From positions 29,339-93,338 of the forward strand of contig JAWUZG010001131.1 in assembly GCA_036785705.1 (NCBI GenBank): a DNA stretch of 64,000 nt, given 5' to 3'. Below, in pieces: positions 58,872 to 64,000 of the stretch (its first letter is position 1; the number at the start of each line of letters is the position of its first letter). The translations under genes and the position numbers were made by a program. The stretch comes from Acanthornis magna (Eukaryota; Chordata; Aves; Passeriformes; Acanthizidae). Below the pieces are notes generated by a model, which saw nothing but the letters and a program-made list of their open reading frames with translations, had not been told where the DNA came from and searched no databases.

Positions 58872-61800
58872 GATCCTTTGCTGAGGTCTTGGGTTTCAGC
58901 TCAGTTCTAAGTGAAGTGTTGTGTAGTTGAAGTCCAGTTCAGTTGAAATGCCCTGAACTGCTGTTCCTGCCCTAAGTTGTTGATTTGAATTTGAGTTATC
59001 AAGTGAAATGTTGCTCAAGTTGAAGTGCTCCTAAGGGAAGTGCTCTTGAGCCTTTGAGCCATGTTCTTCTTATCCTGACCCTTTCTCTTCTTTAGAGACA
59101 CAGCCTCACGCACACGGACAGACAGACAGAGATAATTTGGGTTTGATTTCATTTTGGATTGATTGACTCTGGATTTTTGTTTGTTGCTTTTCCTCGCTGT
59201 GCTTTAAGCATGGTGTAAGTAGTAGAGTGAAGCTTGGCAAGGAAGCTTGTCGTGCTGTGGCTTTTCCATGAAATCTTTCTTTCCCGATAGCTTTCCTATG
59301 ATTCTTGGAGTGATGTAAAAGTGCCTGTGCCATCACATCTCTTTAGCAGCGTGGAGCCACCTGGGATGTCAGCACCGAGGTGCTGGGAGTGAGTGCCTGT
59401 GACACCAGGGCTTCTGGGCAGCGTGCGGACTGCTGGCGTGTGCCTATGGCTGTCCTGGGACGGCCTGTGAGCTCAGTGTTCTTTTGAAAGCTGGATAGCT
59501 CTGGCGCGTCCCCAGGGAGTTCCTGTGCCAAGATGTGACCTCCTGGCTCTTTGGCAGCCTGGAGATGGCTGGAGTGTGCCCAGGGGGCAAGTGTGAGTGT
59601 CAGGGACTTGCCAGCTCTTGAGGAGGATGGAGGGTGCAGGGATGTCCCCATGGAGGCCCTGTGAGTGCCCGTGAGCTGGCGGCACCTTAGCAGCGTGAGA
59701 CTCGTGGGCTGTCAGCCCTGAGAGCCTGTTGAAGGCCGTGATGTGCGTGCAGAGAGGTTTGTCAAATGGGAGAGTCGTGGCATGTCCCTATGGAGCCGCT
59801 GGGGTTGTGTGTGGCCTCAGTGTTCTTGAGGAGCCTCGAGAGCCCTGGGACGGCCCCGTGGAAGCGCAGGGAGTGCCTGTGACATAGCAGCGGTGCCTGA
59901 TGAGATCAAAGGGCCCTGGGATGTCAGCTTGGAATGGCTGTGAGTGCCTGAGAGCACACGTCTGTCTCTCATGGCCGGAGAGCTGTGGCAGGTGCCCATG
60001 GTAGGTGTGTGAGTGCAGGTGAGCTCAGGGCTCTGCAGAAGGCTGTAGGCCTGTGGGCTGTGAGGCTGGAAGGCCTGGGACTGCTTTGGAGCTGAGTGCT
60101 CTGTAGCAGTCGGGAGCCGCCTGGGAGGTTGTAGCAGGATGCTTTGGGCCGGCTGCTTTGCCTTGGAACGTGGTGCAGGCACTTGGAGCATGTGCTATTT
60201 GCAAATGTCTCCAGGTGTCTTTCAGAGGGCCAGCGTGTGTTGTTTTGGCCTTGAATTCTGCTGAAAGTCCTTCTGGCAAGGAAGCCTGCATGAAGGTGCT
60301 GCTAGTGAGGGAAAGATTTGGCAGCTGAGCTGCTGCCGGGAGTTGCAGGCGTCTGCCTGACAGTCAGTCCCTTGAGAGTGTCAATGTGCAGTCAGTCCCC
60401 TTTCCTAGGGGAGGTTTTTCTAGCGTGTTCCTCCTTGGAGTGTGTGAGGGCTCCTGCTGGGGAAGTGGACAGCAAGCAAGGGCACTCTTGGTGGTGAAGG
60501 GAGAGAGAGCTGCCCAGGAGTGTTGGTGTGGTGAGTTACATGGAGCTCTACTTGGGAATTGGGTTTTTTTGCTTGCTGTAAGATATGACTGCTTTCCTAT
60601 TGTTTTCATAGAGTGCACTCCATTGTACTCTGTGTAGCCTCCCAGGAGCAGGTTTAGCTTTTCTATGGAGTGGTCAGTAATTGGGATTGAGTTGTCTGTG
60701 TCAAATCATTTGTGTTAGGGAAGACCTGCTTTTCTAGGAATAGATCAGATGGGCCATTTGTAAGTGCTGCGGGACAGAGTTACTTAAAGCACTGGCTTTA
60801 AGTGTGAGGCTGGGATTGGATGCAGCCGCCGCCAAGGCTCCTGTGTCTGAGAAGGAGTTGAGAAAGCCAAGGGCTGCTCTCTGGCCCTCGTGACTCAGTG
60901 GCCAGGCTGCTCTGGGAGCCTTTGTGTGAATCTGCCAGCACAGCAGCGACAGATGTCCCCGAGGAGCTTGTGTGAGTGCAGGTGAGATCAGAGCTCTTGA
61001 GCAGCCTGGAGAGCCTGGGGATGTGGCCACGGAGCCGCCAGGATATCTGGTGACCTCGGGGTTCCTATGAGCAGAGGGAGCACTAAGATGTGCCCATGGC
61101 ACCTGTGTAAGTGCCTGTGGCTAAAGGGCTCTTTTGCAGCCTGGAGAGCCTTGGCATGTGGCCATGAAGCCACAGTGCGTGTCTGTGACATCAGAGCGCT
61201 TTGGCAGCATGGAAAGGCCTGGAATGGCTGCAGGGGCCGGAGGTGAGTGCCTGTGACATCAGAGCTGTCCAGCAGCAGCAGGGAGACGGAGGGAATGTCA
61301 CAGGCCATGCCCTGTGAGTTGCTGTGACAGCGTGGCTCCTTAGCAGCGTGCAGATTGCCGGGATGTTACCCTGCAGGCCCTGGCATTGCCCTGGTCGTGT
61401 GTGTTGTTTAGGAAGATAGAGAGAGCCCTGGCATGTCCCCCTGGAAGGCCAGGGAGTGGCAGTTGCAAAAGAGCTCCTTAGCACTTAGAGACACGTGGGA
61501 TGTCCCCATGGAGGCACTGTGAGAGCCCGTGACCTCAGAGGTCTTTGGAAGCTGAGAGAGCCCCGGGATGCCATGGGATGTGAGCATGGGGAGCCTGTGG
61601 GCAGGTGTGATCTCCCTGCTTGTGCTGGTGCATCCCCCCCTGCCCTTTTTTCAGGCTGCAGCATGATATGAGAAATGCTGCTGAGGCCTTGGCCTTGACG
61701 AAGGCAGCGGGGCTGAGGTGCTGTGGAGCTTCTGAGAAACACTGTGTGCTGCCTGGAAGTGCTATGTTCTATGTTCTAAAAGCTCCTGCTTTTTTTGCTT

Positions 61801-62339
61801 GTTGAACAGACTTTGAAATTTGTTTTTGCCTGGATGGCATCACATTGGTGTTGTCCCGCGTTCAGGGAAAGCTGCCGATGAGAAGTGGGGCCAGGCTGAA
61901 GGCTTGTTGTGACTAAAGGCCATGCCTTGGGGCCCTGTAAGCAGGGGTGCCAAAGGAGGCCCTGGCAGCTGTGCTGGGCCACAGCAGCGGTGAGCAGCAA
62001 AGTCCCTGTGCGTGGGGCCTCTGCCAGCCGGCAGCTGTCCCGTTTGCTGCACTCGGGGGATCCGCAAATGAGCACGGCTCCTGGGCCCCCGATCCTGCCG
62101 CTCCCGGAGGCCTCAGGCTTGGCCGCTGAGAAGATGGCAAGGCACGTGAAAGGAGTATTTCAGTAGCTTGGAGGGGAATTTTGCCTCCTAGAGCCTCTTT
62201 GTGTGCTTGTGGGAGTGCAGGTGTGCATGCGCTCTCTGCAATGTGGGAGAGGGGCTGCTCTGGTGGATTCAGAAGTGCTTTAGGTTTGTCCCTAAGTTAG
62301 GTCTCAAAGTTCCTGCAGTGCTATGGTAAGGCCTGTGTG
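58872..62339 (+). repeat. Unit 18, 3,468 bp, counterpart of unit 14
   Basis: Has the 7-bp duplication (61765-61778), C at 1210, G at 1440, A at 1832, A at 3104 and CGCAAATG, but G at 254 and C at 2326. One T is missing from a TTT near 62119, which joins frames that end separately in every other copy; this looks like a homopolymer error. Confidence 0.96.
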
Positions 62340-64000
62340 GATCCTTTGCTGAGGTCTTGGGTTTCAGCTCAGTTCTAAGTGAAGTGTTGTGTAGTTGAAG
62401 TCCAGTTCAGTTGAAATGCCCTGAACTGCTGTTCCTGCCCTAAGTTGTTGATTTGAATTTGAGTTATCAAGTGAAATGTTGCTCAAGTTGAAGTGCTCCT
62501 AAGGGAAGTGCTCTTGAGCCTTTGAGCCATGTTCTTCTTATCCTGACCCTTTCTCTTCTTTAGAGACACAGCCTCACGCACACGGACAGACAGACAGAGA
62601 TAATTTGGGTTTGATTTCATTTTGGATTGACTGACTCTGGATTTTTGTTTGTTGCTTTTCCTCGCTGTGCTTTAAGCATGGTGTAAGTAGTAGAGTGAAG
62701 CTTGGCAAGGAAGCTTGTCGTGCTGTGGCTTTTCCATGAAATCTTTCTTTCCCGATAGCTTTCCTATGATTCTTGGAGTGATGTAAAAGTGCCTGTGCCA
62801 TCACATCTCTTTAGCAGCGTGGAGCCACCTGGGATGTCAGCACCGAGGTGCTGGGAGTGAGTGCCTGTGACACCAGGGCTTCTGGGCAGCGTGCGGACTG
62901 CTGGCGTGTGCCTATGGCTGTCCTGGGACGGCCTGTGAGCTCAGTGTTCTTTTGAAAGCTGGATAGCTCTGGCGCGTCCCCAGGGAGTTCCTGTGCCAAG
63001 ATGTGACCTCCTGGCTCTTTGGCAGCCTGGAGATGGCTGGAGTGTGCCCAGGGGGCAAGTGTGAGTGTCAGGGACTTGCCAGCTCTTGAGGAGGATGGAG
63101 GGTGCAGGGATGTCCCCATGGAGGCCCTGTGAGTGCCCGTGAGCTGGCGGCACCTTAGCAGCGTGAGACTCGTGGGCTGTCAGCCCTGAGAGCCTGTTGA
63201 AGGCCGTGATGTGCGTGCAGAGAGGTTTGTCAAATGGGAGAGTCGTGGCATGTCCCTATGGAGCCGCTGGGGTTGTGTGTGGCCTCAGTGTTCTTGAGGA
63301 GCCTCGAGAGCCCTGGGACGGCCCCGTGGAAGCGCAGGGAGTGCCTGTGACATAGCAGCGGTGCCTGATGAGATCAAAGGGCCCTGGGATGTCAGCTTGG
63401 AATGGCTGTGAGTGCCTGAGAGCACACGTCTGTCTCTCATGGCCGGAGAGCTGTGGCAGGTGCCCATGGTAGGTGTGTGAGTGCAGGTGAGCTCAGGGCT
63501 CTGCAGAAGGCTGTAGGCCTGTGGGCTGTGAGGCTGGAAGGCCTGGGACTGCTTTGGAGCTGAGTGCTCTGTAGCAGTCGGGAGCCGCCTGGGAGGTTGT
63601 AGCAGGATGCTTTGGGCCGGCTGCTTTGCCTTGGAACGTGGTGCAGGCACTTGGAGCATGTGCTATTTGCAAATGTCTCCAGGTGTCTTTCAGAGGGCCA
63701 GCGTGTGTTGTTTTGGCCTTGAATTCTGCTGAAAGTCCTTCTGGCAAGGAAGCCTGCATGAAGGTGCTGCTAGTGAGGGAAAGATTTGGCAGCTGAGCTG
63801 CTGCCGGGAGTTGCAGGCGTCTGCCTGACAGTCAGTCCCTTGAGAGTGTCAATGTGCAGTCAGTCCCCTTTCCTAGGGGAGGTTTTTCTAGCGTGTTCCT
63901 CCTTGGAGTGTGTGAGGGCTCCTGCTGGGGAAGTGGACAGCAAGCAAGGGCACTCTTGGTGGTGAAGGGAGAGAGAGCTGCCCAGGAGTGTTGGTGTGGT
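62340..64000 (+). repeat. Unit 19, first 1,661 bp only (cut by window end)
   Basis: Runs from the unit start through block A and into the middle spacer, and is cut by the window edge. It has C at 1210, G at 1440 and G at 254, matching unit 16. It carries a private T-to-C near 62631 (gactgactc). The array evidently continues beyond the window. Confidence 0.96.

Larger units (their letters stand above)
1..64000. repeat. Macrosatellite array, 3,463-bp unit, 18 full copies plus one partial
   Basis: The same sequence returns every 3,463 bases across the whole window, always in the same orientation. Units start at 1, 3464, 6927, 10390, 13853, 17316, 20779, 24238, 27701, 31164, 34627, 38090, 41553, 45012, 48481, 51950, 55413, 58872 and 62340. 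Twelve copies are exactly 3,463 bp; the others are 3,459, 3,468 or 3,469 bp because of a few small indels. Each unit starts within a BamHI site and holds a single EcoRI site (offset 1382), so EcoRI should release a 3.46-kb monomer. No foreign insertion interrupts the array, and neither end is reached. The unit matches no gene family I recognise. By unit size and homogeneity it belongs with vertebrate macrosatellites; species and chromosome are not determined. Confidence 0.98.

Noticed and set aside
1..64000. CRISPR array
   Set aside because: The repeats are kilobase units or contiguous degenerate 68-mers without spacers, and nothing else suggests a prokaryote.
1..64000. Identity with the chicken MHM array (BamHI repeat on Z)
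   Set aside because: MHM units are about 2.2 kb, not 3.46 kb, and I cannot confirm any sequence match from memory. Only the general type of repeat is similar.

Overview
The whole 64 kb window is one uninterrupted tandem array. A unit of 3,463 bp is repeated head to tail 18 full times, followed by the first 1,661 bp of a nineteenth copy. Neither edge of the array is in the window. Units differ at only a handful of sites each (well over 99% identical by eye), and most are exactly 3,463 bp long. I found no believable protein-coding gene, no tRNA or rRNA, no transposon, no CRISPR array and no telomeric block. The open frames of 60-216 codons repeat with the unit, and the ones I checked do not behave as genes.

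This is a eukaryotic and most probably vertebrate sequence. It is moderately GC-rich, CpG is scarce against abundant TpG and CpA outside one small segment, several unit-to-unit differences are CpG transitions, and good U2-type splice signals are present. A bird is a reasonable guess because birds carry several kilobase-unit arrays, but nothing here proves the species or chromosome. In class it is a macrosatellite, comparable in unit size to the DXZ4 and D4Z4 arrays of human or the MHM array of chicken Z. I recognise no sequence identity to any of these.

Unit layout, using copy 1 as the reference (for other copies add the unit start minus 1, allowing for the few indels listed): 1-445 left spacer, with a perfect hairpin and a possible small exon; 446-1320 block A, about 12 degenerate copies of a 68-bp minisatellite; 1321-2074 middle spacer, with the only EcoRI site, a second possible exon and a second perfect hairpin; 2075-2765 block B, about 10 more 68-bp copies; 2766-3463 right spacer, with a third possible exon and then a CpG-richer segment holding YY1-like and E-box motifs. 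On the + strand, each minisatellite block lies between a GTAAGT donor and a pyrimidine-rich acceptor. A transcript would therefore splice out the minisatellites and join the spacer pieces into a non-coding RNA; this is inference.

Units are not equally related. Copies 1-12 and 13-18 differ at a diagnostic base (offset 1832). Copies 13-14-16 and 17-18-19 form a repeated three-unit higher-order block, with copy 15 as a near-identical extra of copy 14. Several variants are linked across unit borders. Copy 7 (four) and copy 18 (one) carry single-base losses, all in three-base homopolymers, and these look like residual assembly errors.
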